Source: Candidatus Thalassolituus haligoni (GTDB lineage: Bacteria; Pseudomonadota; Gammaproteobacteria; Pseudomonadales; Oceanobacteraceae). Taken from it: a stretch of DNA of 64,000 bases. A program made the translations under genes and the position numbers. The DNA lies in contig NZ_CP139482.1 of NCBI RefSeq assembly GCF_041222825.1, positions 3,138,001-3,202,000 of the forward strand, written 5' to 3'. Of the stretch, positions 45,098 through 53,655 are shown piece after piece. Numbering within the stretch: position 1 is the first letter of the stretch; each line of letters begins with the position of its first letter. The notes below the pieces were generated by a model. That model searched no databases. It saw nothing but the letters and a program-made list of their open reading frames with translations, and was not told the DNA's origin.

Positions 45098-46399
45098 ATG
45101 TTCACCCAACAGCCCAACCACCCGACCACCCTGACACACGTTATTAGCAGCACTAACCTGGTGCTCGCCAGTACTCTCACTCTGGCCCTGAGCGGCTGTA
45201 TGAGCGATGACAATAACAGTAATGGACAAGCGATTGTTGAAGGTGCCTACGCGGTGCAAACCCATGCTTCCGACTATAGCAGCAGCCAGGTCGCCATCGG
45301 CAATATCACCGGCGACCGCTCGGTACAACAACAGCTCTTCAGTGCCACCAGCACCAGCTACACCCTCGCCAGCGACGCCAACTGGCTTTATCGTATTGGC
45401 CAATATGGTATCGACACCATCAGCCGCTACGATGCCACTAGCAGTCTCAGCACCCCGGAATGGACCTACACCACCAACGACGATGGTGACAGCAGCGCCA
45501 ATACCTATACTCTGGTACATCAGGATGACCAATACGGCTGGCTGCTTCGTTACGGTGCCAACAGCGCCTGGAAAGTAGATACCACAGCCACCAGTGAAGC
45601 TGACTTCAAAGTGGCTGAAATCGACCTCTCCGACTACCGGGTAGCGCTGGATGGCTACAGCACCGAACCCAACATGGTCGATGCCGCCATCGACAACAAC
45701 CAGCTGTTTATTCTGACCCAGCGCTATGGCATTGACGGCAATAACACTGCCTACGTGGTGGTCTACGATCTCGATACCCTGACAGAAGTCGATACTGATA
45801 CCCAGACCGACGGCCTCAAGGGCATTCCTCTCACCGTTACCAACCCTGGCACGCTGGAACTGCTCAATGGCCAACTGTACATTGCCGCCCGTGGTGACTA
45901 CGGCAGCAACAGCGGTGGCTTGGATGTAATCGACACCACCACCTATGCCGTTAGCAACCTGATCGACGGCACCACCTTTGCCGACCTGAACGACACCAGC
46001 GCCGCAGCACCGCAGTATTACCATGTCAAAGACATCGCCGTGGTCAGCCACCAGCAAGCCTATGTTAACATCAGCGTCGAAGCCGGATGGAGCAGTGTCG
46101 CCAGCTACCTCTATGAGATCAATCCCGGTAGCGACAAAGCCACCATCACAACCACAGCCAACGCCATCGACGTTAACAGCCTGATGACCAACAGCGTCAG
46201 CAATCCGGAAGACAGCTACAGCCTCGGCGACATCACCATCGACAACAACCAGCGCCTGTGGATTGCTATCACCAACGCCACCCAACCCGGCCTGCTGGTA
46301 CTGGATACCGACACCAACAGCCAAAACGGCGACGTCATCAGCCTCGACCTGGTACCTGATACCATCGTCTTCCTGACTGACGAACTGACCGCGCAATAA
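45098..46399 (+). CDS. Predicted beta-propeller lipoprotein downstream of btuB
   Basis: 433 residues. The N-terminus has a hydrophobic stretch and a lipobox, LALSGCMSD, so the mature protein is lipid-anchored (Asp at +2, uncertain for surface or inner-membrane sorting). The rest is beta-rich with repeated blade-like units: NQLFILTQRYGIDGNNTAYV, NGQLYIAARGDYGSNSG, NQRLWIAITNATQPGLLVLD. Asp, Thr and Asn abound. It starts 54 bp after btuB with no terminator between, so it probably shares the riboswitch. I do not recognise a named family. In Bacteroides a beta-propeller lipoprotein, BtuG, hands B12 to BtuB; a similar role here is inference. Confidence 0.7.
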   Translation: MFTQQPNHPTTLTHVISSTNLVLASTLTLALSGCMSDDNNSNGQAIVEGAYAVQTHASDYSSSQVAIGNITGDRSVQQQLFSATSTSYTLASDANWLYRIGQYGIDTISRYDATSSLSTPEWTYTTNDDGDSSANTYTLVHQDDQYGWLLRYGANSAWKVDTTATSEADFKVAEIDLSDYRVALDGYSTEPNMVDAAIDNNQLFILTQRYGIDGNNTAYVVVYDLDTLTEVDTDTQTDGLKGIPLTVTNPGTLELLNGQLYIAARGDYGSNSGGLDVIDTTTYAVSNLIDGTTFADLNDTSAAAPQYYHVKDIAVVSHQQAYVNISVEAGWSSVASYLYEINPGSDKATITTTANAIDVNSLMTNSVSNPEDSYSLGDITIDNNQRLWIAITNATQPGLLVLDTDTNSQNGDVISLDLVPDTIVFLTDELTAQ

Positions 46400-46460
46400 C
46401 CCCGCCCACATCACCCATCCCGTGGGGACCGGCTCTGCCCGGCGCCCCACCCCTCCGCAC

Positions 46461-46902
46461 GTGTCCAACCGGCTCCATCCGTGCCCAACCGGCTCCGTCC
46501 GTGCCCAACCGGCTCCGTCCGTGTCCAACCGGCTCCGTCCGTGCCCAACCCCTCCGTCCGTGTCCAACCGGCTCCGTCCTGTCCAACCGGCTCCGTCCGT
46601 GTCCAACCGGCTCCGTCCGTGTCCAACCGGCTCCGTCCGTGTCCAACCGGCTCCGTCCGTGTCCAACCGGCTCCGTCCGTGTCCAACCGGCTCCATCCGT
46701 GTCCAACCGGCTCCATCCGTGTCCAACCTGCTCCGTCCGTGCCCAACCGGCTCCGTCCGTGTCCAACGGCACCCCCCGTAGGGACCGGCTCCGTCCGTGT
46801 CCAACCGGCTCCATCCGTGTCCAACCTGCTCCGTCCGTGTCCAACCGGCTCCGTCCGTGCCCAACCGGCTCCGTCCGTGCCCAACCGGCTCCGTCCGTGC
46901 CC
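46461..46902. repeat. 20-bp tandem repeat array, about 21 units
   Basis: The unit GTGTCCAACCGGCTCCGTCC is repeated head to tail about 21 times. Two positions vary between copies (GTGTCC or GTGCCC; CTCCGT or CTCCAT). Two copies are shortened near 46550-46580 and one is interrupted near 46767-46790 by GGCACCCCCCGTAGGGACC. Because 20 is not a multiple of 3 and the unit has no stop in any frame, long open frames occur on both strands; they are by-products, not genes. No spacers of unrelated sequence are present, so it is not a CRISPR. Confidence 0.92.
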
Positions 46903-47284
46903 ATAAAAACCGCAAAAGGCACAACCACAGACATGGCCAGATACCCTGACAATCACGCACCAGAGTGACAATATTTGTCACTTTATATCCGATCCGGTAA
47001 CCCGCTCTTTTGAAAACGGGTTAAGCAACCAACAACCGGGCAAAAGAAACGAGAACCTGGTCACATAAACCCCCTCATTCCACAGAAATCAATACCTGGC
47101 ACGTTATTCGCTTAATAGTTTATGAACAAGAAGCAGATGGTCAGATTCCAGGAAGCCACCCCCCTCTTCGACTTCCAGGGTTTACCCGGTGCTTTGACTG
47201 AGATGTCGTCAAGACGCCTCAAACTGCGTTCGCAGGACACTTGAAACGTTGCACAACCCTAAAATTTGAGAGTGGAGATTTCCC
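46903..47284. other. Region upstream of pilA
   Basis: No coding frame. It carries a sigma-54-type promoter (separate entry) and a long untranslated leader of about 160 bases before the pilA ATG. A short inverted pair, CGGGTT near 47027 and AACCCG near 46999, lies upstream. Confidence 0.5.
47097..47112 (+). promoter_or_regulatory. Sigma-54 (RpoN) promoter for pilA
   Basis: TGGCAC (47097-47102), a five-base spacer, and TCGCT (47108-47112) match the -24/-12 consensus TGGCAC-N5-TTGCW with one mismatch; the essential GG and GC are in place. RpoN with PilR drives pilA in Pseudomonas, so the assignment fits the family's known regulation. The start of transcription would be near 47123. Confidence 0.7.
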
Positions 47285-47788
47285 ATGAAGACAATGCAAA
47301 AAGGTTTTACCCTGATTGAATTGATGATCGTGATCGCGATCATCGGTATTTTGGCTGCTGTGGCTATTCCTCAGTACCAAAACTACATCGCTCGTACAGA
47401 AGTTCAAACGAGCTTGTCTGACCTGCGAGGTGCTATGAACGCAATTGAAGACTATATTAACCGCTATACACTAATGGGCACCGCAGGCGCTATGGAAGGT
47501 TATACCGGTGCTGAAATTGACGCTCCTGAAGAATCAACGACCAAGTACAACATAACTTCAGTCATTACCGAGGGTACAGATGCAAAAACTGCAGCCGACA
47601 CTGGTAGCGTTGTTTACACAGTAACATTCACCACAGGTGCCGCTGGTCCTATTCAAACAGGTACTTATGAATTAACTGGAACTCCAAAGCCTATTAAGGT
47701 CGGAGCTCAAGTAGCAAACGAAAGCGTTGCATGGCTGATTACCGGTGGTTCTCTTGATAACACACCTTATGAACCACGATTTAACTAA
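47285..47788 (+). CDS. pilA: Type IV major pilin
   Basis: 167 residues. A 7-residue leader (MKTMQKG) precedes the prepilin peptidase site, then [20 protein letters not shown] with Glu5, and the long N-terminal helix. The globular domain is Thr/Gly-rich. Unusually for a major pilin, there is no Cys anywhere, so the C-terminal disulfide loop (D-region) of many PilA proteins is missing. The start has GTGGAG 8 bases upstream. It is followed by a terminator and by pilB. Confidence 0.93.
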   Translation: MKTMQKGFTLIELMIVIAIIGILAAVAIPQYQNYIARTEVQTSLSDLRGAMNAIEDYINRYTLMGTAGAMEGYTGAEIDAPEESTTKYNITSVITEGTDAKTAADTGSVVYTVTFTTGAAGPIQTGTYELTGTPKPIKVGAQVANESVAWLITGGSLDNTPYEPRFN

Positions 47789-47811
47789 GTAGTAGCTAGT
47801 GGTAATATTAA

Positions 47812-47841
47812 TAATAGACCCTGAAAGGGGTCTATTTTCTT
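47812..47841 (+). terminator. Intrinsic terminator after pilA
   Basis: ATAGACCC and GGGTCTAT form an 8-bp stem around a short TGAAAG loop, followed by TTTTCTT. It allows pilA to be made in large excess over pilB-pilC-pilD. Confidence 0.8.
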
Positions 47842-47927
47842 ACGTCTTGGTATTTTAAAGTAGTTTCGCTAGCGGTTACTAATTTGATATTGTCTGCTCA
47901 ATTCGGTACCTAAACGGAACTCCATGC

Positions 47928-49625
47928 ATGGCCGTCCTCACAGGCACTCCCCGACGCTTGGTTGAACACAAGCTGCTCGATGCTCAACAAGCCCACGATC
48001 TGCTGCTTCAAGCCAAAGAGGCCAAAAAAAGCTTTATTGCGATGGCCGTTGAATCCGGCAAGGTAAAAGCCAAGGCATTAGCCATTCTGACTTCAGAAGA
48101 GTTCGGTTTACCGGTGCTCGATCTCGGTGCCTTTGATCAGGAATTAATTCCCAAAGAGCTGGTGAGCAACGAATTGATTGAAAAACACCGGGTACTGCCG
48201 TTGTTTTCACGCGGTAATCGTTTGTTTGTTGCCCAAAGCGACCCGTCGCTGATTCAGTCCATCGACGAGATCAAATTTAATACTGGCATGATGGTTGAAC
48301 CTGTCATTGTTGAACATGACAAGCTACAGGCGCTAGTCGATAAAATGCTGGCCGCCAACGACACCAGCATGGGCGATCTCGACAGTGAGCTGGAAGACGT
48401 TGATCTGGAAGACCCGGACGCTGCCGACAAGGCTCAGGAAAAAACAGCGACCGCAGCAGAAGACGACGCTCCAATTGTGCGTTTTGTTAATAAAATGCTG
48501 TTGGATGCCATTAAACTGGGCTCGTCCGATATTCACTTCGAACCTTACGAAAAACGCTATCGGGTGCGTTATCGTACCGACGGTATCTTGCATGAGGTCA
48601 CCAGTCCGCCAGTATCGCTGACTGGTAAAATTGCTGCCCGCCTCAAAGTGATGTCACAGATGGATATTTCCGAGCGCCGCGTTCCCCAAGATGGCCGTAT
48701 CAAGATGCGGCTTTCCAAAAGCAAGGCCATCGACTTTCGCGTCAATACCTTGCCGACGCTGTTTGGCGAAAAAATCGTGTTACGGATTCTCGACCCCTCG
48801 TCAGCCCAGCTGGGTATCGATATGTTGGGTTATGAGCCGTTACAGAAAGAGCTGTATATGCACGCCCTGTCGAAGCCACAGGGGATGATTCTGGTTACCG
48901 GCCCCACCGGTTCCGGCAAAACCGTCTCACTTTATACCGGCTTGAATATTCTCAACGTCGAAGGCACCAATATTTCTACCGCTGAAGACCCGGCCGAAAT
49001 CAATCTCGAAGGGGTTAACCAGTGCAACGTCAACGCCCGTGTCGGCCTCGACTTTGCCGCAGCGTTACGCTCTTTCCTGCGTCAGGATCCAGATGTGATT
49101 ATGGTGGGGGAAATCCGCGATCTCGAAACCGCCCAAATTGCTATCAAGGCCGCCCAGACCGGTCACCTGGTGTTGTCCACTTTACACACCAACAACGCCC
49201 CGGAAACCATTACCCGCCTGGCCAATATGGGCATCCCCTCATTTAACATTGCCACTTCGGTATCTTTGATTATTGCCCAGCGACTGGCCCGCCGTTTGTG
49301 TAAATCCTGCAAAATCCCGACAGACATCCCCAAGGAAGCCTTACTCGAGACCGGCTTTACCGAGGAAATGCTTGAAACCGCTGAAATCTATCAGCCAGTC
49401 GGCTGCGAACATTGTAAACAGGGTTATAAAGGTCGTGTTGGTATTTACGAAGTGGTTAAAATAACCGATGCCCTGTCTCGTATTATCATGCAGGGCGGCA
49501 ACTCGATTGAAATTGCCGATGTTGCTCGTCAAGAAGGCTTCAACGACTTACGTACCTCAGCATTACAAAAAGTTGCTCAGGGCGTTACCAGCCTCGAAGA
49601 AGCCAATCGAGTTACCACCGATTAA
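47928..49625 (+). CDS. pilB: Type IV pilus extension ATPase PilB
   Basis: 565 residues, a hexameric secretion ATPase that drives pilus assembly from the cytoplasmic side. The N-terminal MshEN-like domain includes LLLQAKEAKKSFIAMAVESG. Then come LGSSDIHFEPYEKRYRVRYR, Walker A GPTGSGKTVSLYTGLNIL (about 325), the Asp box LRQDPDVIMVGEIRDLETA and the His box TGHLVLSTLHTNNAPETI. Zinc Cys pairs CKSC and CEHC are near 463 and 499. Order pilA-pilB-pilC-pilD is that of Pseudomonas. Secure. Confidence 0.97.
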   Translation: MAVLTGTPRRLVEHKLLDAQQAHDLLLQAKEAKKSFIAMAVESGKVKAKALAILTSEEFGLPVLDLGAFDQELIPKELVSNELIEKHRVLPLFSRGNRLFVAQSDPSLIQSIDEIKFNTGMMVEPVIVEHDKLQALVDKMLAANDTSMGDLDSELEDVDLEDPDAADKAQEKTATAAEDDAPIVRFVNKMLLDAIKLGSSDIHFEPYEKRYRVRYRTDGILHEVTSPPVSLTGKIAARLKVMSQMDISERRVPQDGRIKMRLSKSKAIDFRVNTLPTLFGEKIVLRILDPSSAQLGIDMLGYEPLQKELYMHALSKPQGMILVTGPTGSGKTVSLYTGLNILNVEGTNISTAEDPAEINLEGVNQCNVNARVGLDFAAALRSFLRQDPDVIMVGEIRDLETAQIAIKAAQTGHLVLSTLHTNNAPETITRLANMGIPSFNIATSVSLIIAQRLARRLCKSCKIPTDIPKEALLETGFTEEMLETAEIYQPVGCEHCKQGYKGRVGIYEVVKITDALSRIIMQGGNSIEIADVARQEGFNDLRTSALQKVAQGVTSLEEANRVTTD

Positions 49626-49677
49626 CCAGCGGCGGCTACCTTGTGGCCAATGATTTTGCAGAGGCGTTCCAGCAGTT

Positions 49678-50907
49678 ATGGCCAAGCAAGCGAAAAATAT
49701 TGATTTTGTCTGGGAAGGCGTCAACAAACGCGGCCAGAAAATGAACGGCTCCCTGTCTGGCCAGAATATGGCCATGGTCAAGGCCCAACTGCGCAAGCAA
49801 GGGATTCAGCCCGATAAGGTAAAACGGGCATCTCAGCCGATGTTTGGTCTGGGGGGAGCGTCGAAAGGCAAAAAAATCAAACCCGCCGACATCAGCTTTT
49901 TTACCCGCCAGATGGCCACCATGATCAAGGCTGGGGTGCCGTTGGTACAGTCGTTCGAGATTGTCGCCGATGGGGTTGATAACCCCAGTATGAAAGATCT
50001 GATTTATCAACTGCGCGATACGGTGTCCGCCGGTAATGATTTTGCTTCGGCACTGAAAGAGCATCCACAGCACTTTGATGAGCTGACCTGTAACCTGGTG
50101 GAATCCGGCGAACAATCCGGCGCTCTGGAAACCATGCTCGATAAAGTCGCGATTTATAAGGAAAAGTCGGAAGCGCTCAAATCCAAAATCAAAAAAGCCA
50201 TGGGTTATCCGATTACCGTATTGGTGGTGGCCGCCATCGTCACGGCTATCCTGCTGATCAAGGTGGTGCCCACCTTTGAGGGCATGTTCAAAAGTTTTGG
50301 TGCCGAGCTGCCAGCGCCGACCCAGTTTGTAGTTGATCTCTCCGCCGCAATGCAGGCGAACTGGATGTACGCACTGGCAGTGGTGGTGGTTGCGGTGGCG
50401 GTATTTAAACAATTGATGAAAACCTCGCAAAAATTCCGCGACCAGATGGATTACCTGGTACTGAAACTACCTGTGTTTGGCAATATTATGCATAAGGCGG
50501 CGGTGGCCCGCTTTGCGCGGGTATTGTCGACCACCTTTGCCGCTGGTGTACCCCTGGTCGAAGCGCTGGAATCCGTAGCCGGTGCCGTAGGTAACAAGCT
50601 GTACCGGGATGCGGTATTAAACGTGCGTCAGGAAGTAGCAACTGGCCAGCAGATGCATTTTGCCATGCGAGCTACCGGCGTATTCCCCAATATGGTGGTA
50701 CAGATGACCAGTATCGGCGAAGAATCCGGCGCGCTGGACACCATGCTCGACAAGGCCGCCAGTTATTACGAAACCGAGGTGGATGAATCGGTGGATGGCC
50801 TTACCGCCATGATGGAGCCCTTGATTATGGCGTTTCTCGGGGTTGTCGTTGGTGGCTTGATCATCGCCATGTACTTGCCGATTTTCCAGATGGGATCGGT
50901 CATGTAA
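49678..50907 (+). CDS. pilC: Type IV pilus inner-membrane platform protein PilC
   Basis: 409 residues with two copies of the GspF domain. The first begins SFFTRQMATMIKAGVPLVQS; the second has ARFARVLSTTFAAGVPLVEA and MVVQMTSIGEESGALDTMLD. Three hydrophobic helices near 175-195, 220-240 and 375-400. It anchors PilB at the membrane. The gene is 52 bp after pilB and 2 bp before pilD. Secure. Confidence 0.97.
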   Translation: MAKQAKNIDFVWEGVNKRGQKMNGSLSGQNMAMVKAQLRKQGIQPDKVKRASQPMFGLGGASKGKKIKPADISFFTRQMATMIKAGVPLVQSFEIVADGVDNPSMKDLIYQLRDTVSAGNDFASALKEHPQHFDELTCNLVESGEQSGALETMLDKVAIYKEKSEALKSKIKKAMGYPITVLVVAAIVTAILLIKVVPTFEGMFKSFGAELPAPTQFVVDLSAAMQANWMYALAVVVVAVAVFKQLMKTSQKFRDQMDYLVLKLPVFGNIMHKAAVARFARVLSTTFAAGVPLVEALESVAGAVGNKLYRDAVLNVRQEVATGQQMHFAMRATGVFPNMVVQMTSIGEESGALDTMLDKAASYYETEVDESVDGLTAMMEPLIMAFLGVVVGGLIIAMYLPIFQMGSVM

Positions 50908-50909
50908 CC

Positions 50910-51797
50910 ATGGAAGGCTTATCGCAATTATTTACCCTGATTGGCAGCCACTGGTTGTTGCAGGTGATGTTTATTGGCCTGCTGGGCCTGTTACTTGGCA
51001 GCTTTATGAATGTGGTGATTCTGCGGCTGCCGGTAATGATGTTCCGGGCCTGGAAGCTGGAATGTCAGGATATCGACCAACTGCCACCCCATCCGGCGCT
51101 GGACGACTTGAGTCAGCCCTATAATCTGGTCACCCCCCATTCTCACTGCCCAAAATGTCAGGCCCCGGTCAAAGCCTGGCAGAATATTCCGCTGGTCAGT
51201 TTTTTATTATTAAAAGGCCGCTGCGCAGGCTGCGATAGCCCCATTGGCTGGCGTTATCCCATTGTCGAGCTGGTAACGGCGCTGTTCAGCCTGACCCTGA
51301 TCGTTGCCTTTCCCTGGGGGTGGCAACTGGCCGCCATGCTGGTGTTCACCTGGTTGCTGATCACTATGTCGGTGATCGATATCGACCACCAGATTCTGCC
51401 GGACACCTTGACGCTGGGACTGTTGTGGTTGGGACTGCTGGTTAATTCCCAGGGATTATTTACCGATCTGTATTCGGCGGTATGGGGCGCTGCGGCCGGT
51501 TACCTGAGCCTGTGGTCGGTGTTCTGGCTGTTCAAACTGGTCACCGGCAAGGAAGGTATGGGTTTTGGTGACTTTAAATTACTCGCTGCCCTCGGTGCCT
51601 GGCTGGGTTATCAGAGTATTCTGTTGATTATCCTGTTGTCGTCTGCCGTTGGTGCGGTAGTGGGTATTGCCGGTGTGATCATACTCGGGCGCGACAAAAA
51701 TTTGCCAATCCCGTTTGGCCCTTACCTCGCCATGGCCGGATGGATTGCGGCGCTATGGGGTGATGAGCTGATCCATTGGTATTTGGGTGGCATGTAA
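50910..51797 (+). CDS. pilD: Prepilin peptidase / N-methyltransferase PilD
   Basis: 295 residues. It removes the leader of prepilins and methylates the new N-terminus in the inner membrane. The N-terminal LLGSFMNVVILRLPVMM is followed by the zinc-type Cys pairs CPKC and CAGC (about residues 83 and 106). The two catalytic Asp are in VIDIDHQILPDTL and GMGFGDFKLLAALGAWLGY. Eight helices are expected. It follows pilC directly and is upstream of coaE. Confidence 0.97.
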   Translation: MEGLSQLFTLIGSHWLLQVMFIGLLGLLLGSFMNVVILRLPVMMFRAWKLECQDIDQLPPHPALDDLSQPYNLVTPHSHCPKCQAPVKAWQNIPLVSFLLLKGRCAGCDSPIGWRYPIVELVTALFSLTLIVAFPWGWQLAAMLVFTWLLITMSVIDIDHQILPDTLTLGLLWLGLLVNSQGLFTDLYSAVWGAAAGYLSLWSVFWLFKLVTGKEGMGFGDFKLLAALGAWLGYQSILLIILLSSAVGAVVGIAGVIILGRDKNLPIPFGPYLAMAGWIAALWGDELIHWYLGGM

Positions 51798-51909
51798 CTG
51801 TGGTACGTCAGCTTTCGGGCTGGGGCCTGTCGAACTCACTCAATCCACGCCAAGGGATTTTTTTACCGAAATGGGCGTATCAGAATCGACGCAATGCGAG
51901 AGTGGTTAA

Positions 51910-52566
51910 ATGACTTGGGTCGTGGGTATTACCGGCGGTATTGGTTGCGGTAAAACCGCAGCGTCAGATTACCTGGCGGCGAAAGGTATTATCGTGGTCG
52001 ATTCTGATCAGGTCGCCAGACAGGTTGTCGAACCTGGCCAACCAGCCTGGCGAGCGATTGTCGATCATTTTGGTGCCCATCAGGTACTGCTGCCGGATCA
52101 ACAACTGAACCGTGCCTGGTTGCGCACCCGAGTATTCGAACAGCCGGAAGAACGTCTCTGGCTCGAACAACAAACTCACCCCGCTATTCGCCAACAAACT
52201 CAACAGCAATTGGCCCAGGCCAGCAGCCCGTACGCCATTCTGGCCTCACCATTGTTGTTTGAAAGCGGTCAACAGGCGTTAGTGCAACGCACTTTGGTAA
52301 TTGATTTGCCAGAATCGCTGCAATTACAACGCGCCAGCCAGAGGGATGGTAATTCTGAGGAACAAATTCGTCGTATCATGAACGCCCAGCTCAGCCGCGA
52401 AGAACGGCTGCAACAGGCAGATGATGTGGTAAACAACGCTGGTTCACTGGCTAACCTGCAGCAACAGCTTGACGATTTACACCAGCAGTATCTGGCTCTG
52501 GCAGCACAAGCAAGCCCAAGCCCAAGCCCAAGCCCAAGCCCAAGCCCAAGCCCAAGCCCAAAATAG
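51910..52566 (+). CDS. coaE: Dephospho-CoA kinase with Ser-Pro repeat tail
   Basis: 218 residues. It phosphorylates dephospho-CoA, the last step of CoA synthesis. The P-loop is GITGGIGCGKTAASDYLA, and DSDQVARQVVEPGQPAW, HPAIRQQTQQQL and SPLLFESGQQ follow. The C-terminus carries eight perfect Ser-Pro repeats encoded by a six-base unit (AGCCCA) from 52513 to 52560, then Lys and stop. The tail goes beyond the usual end of CoaE (about 200-206 residues), so it is an added low-complexity tag. The place after pilD matches Pseudomonas. Confidence 0.95.
   Translation: MTWVVGITGGIGCGKTAASDYLAAKGIIVVDSDQVARQVVEPGQPAWRAIVDHFGAHQVLLPDQQLNRAWLRTRVFEQPEERLWLEQQTHPAIRQQTQQQLAQASSPYAILASPLLFESGQQALVQRTLVIDLPESLQLQRASQRDGNSEEQIRRIMNAQLSREERLQQADDVVNNAGSLANLQQQLDDLHQQYLALAAQASPSPSPSPSPSPSPSPK
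52513..52560 (+). repeat. Hexanucleotide microsatellite in the coaE 3' end
   Basis: Eight perfect tandem copies of AGCCCA, in frame, encoding Ser-Pro. Repeat number may change by slippage; six-base changes keep the frame and add or lose Ser-Pro pairs only. Confidence 0.9.
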
Positions 52567-52627
52567 CAGAACGCACCCGCTCTGCCTGTTAACCGTTTAA
52601 ATTATTTGTTATGAAAGGCGATCCAGC

Positions 52628-52861
52628 ATGAGTGAATCCCATATCACCACCAAAGGCCAGTCGGCCGCCAACGATGCGGTACTCGCAGTCAACTGCCCCA
52701 CCTGTCAGAAATCCGTTCCCTGGACATCCGCCAGTCTGTTTCGGCCATTTTGTTGTGAGCGCTGCAAACTGATCGATCTGGGCGAATGGGCCAGCGAATC
52801 GCACCGAATTACCGGTAATGATGACGACAACGACCTGATGTCAGAAGACGCACAGTACTGA
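52628..52861 (+). CDS. yacG: DNA gyrase inhibitor YacG (zinc finger)
   Basis: 77 residues. The four zinc Cys are in [12 protein letters not shown] and [17 protein letters not shown], the family signature. YacG binds GyrB and limits gyrase activity; it is typically found next to coaE as here. The start has GAAAGG 10 bases upstream. The N-terminus is slightly longer than in E. coli. The 99-bp tandem array begins 8 bp after its stop. Confidence 0.93.
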   Translation: MSESHITTKGQSAANDAVLAVNCPTCQKSVPWTSASLFRPFCCERCKLIDLGEWASESHRITGNDDDNDLMSEDAQY

Positions 52862-52869
52862 TTACGAAC

Positions 52870-53630
52870 AAGGCCAGCATGGCAGCTGGCACTCCCAAGC
52901 ATCCGGGAAGGCGGGCCGCTGCGCCCGCTAATGGCTGCGATCACTACGCGAGGCGTATAGCCAACGTTAAGGCCAGCATGGCAGCTGGCACTCCCAGGCA
53001 TCCGGGAAGGCGGGCCGCTGCGCCCGCTAATGGCTGCGATCAATATGCGAGGCGTTTAGCCAACGTTAAGGCCAGCGTGGCAGCTGGCACTCCCACACAT
53101 CCGGGAAGGCGGGCCGCTGCGCCCGCTAATGGCTGCGATCACTACGCGAGGCTGATAGCCAACGCTAAGGCCAGCGTGGCAGCTGGCACTCCCAGGCATC
53201 CGGGAAGGTGGGCCGCTGCGCCCGCTAATGGCTGCTATCACTACGCGAGGCTGATAGCCAACGTTAAGGCCAGCGTGGCAGCTGGCACTCCCAAACATCC
53301 GGGAAGGCGGGCCGCTGCGCCCGCTAATGGCTGCGATCACTACGCGAAGCCAACGTGAAGGCCAGCATGGCAGCTGGCACTCCCAAGCATCCGGGAAGGC
53401 GGGCCACTCGCCCGCTAATGGCTGCGATCAATATGCGAGGCGTTTAGCCAACGTTAAGGCCAGCATGGCAGCTGGCACTCCCAAGCATCCGGGAAGGCGG
53501 GCCGCTGCGCCCACTAATGGCTGCGATCAATATGCGAGGCTGACAGCCAACGTTAAGGCCAGCGTGGCAGCTGGCACTCCCAAGCATCCGGGAAGGCGGG
53601 CCGCTACGCCCGCTAATGGCAGCTGGCGCT
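52870..53630. repeat. 99-bp tandem repeat array, seven full units and a partial
   Basis: Units begin with AAGGCCAGC at 52870, 52969, 53068, 53167, 53266, 53358, 53456 and 53555. The first five and the seventh are 99 bp, the others 92 and 98. Each holds GGCAGCTGGCACTCCC, CATCCGGGAAGGCGGG and a hairpin GCGGGC-cgctgc-GCCCGC. Copies differ by scattered substitutions. Being a multiple of 3, the array is open in frame on both strands (33-residue repeat), but has no ribosome binding site and no signal or fold, so I treat it as non-coding. The last copy ends shortly before the copper chaperone gene. Confidence 0.9.
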
Positions 53631-53655
53631 CCCTATCAACCCGAGCCGTTCGGCT

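Noticed and set aside
46461..46902. CRISPR array
   Set aside because: The 20-bp units are directly head to tail with no spacers, and no cas genes are near.
45083..46981. 632-codon minus-strand frame, and several shorter frames on both strands through the 20-bp array
   Set aside because: The frames arise because the repeat has no stop in any phase; most of the long one is antisense to the lipoprotein gene. No start signal or plausible protein fold.
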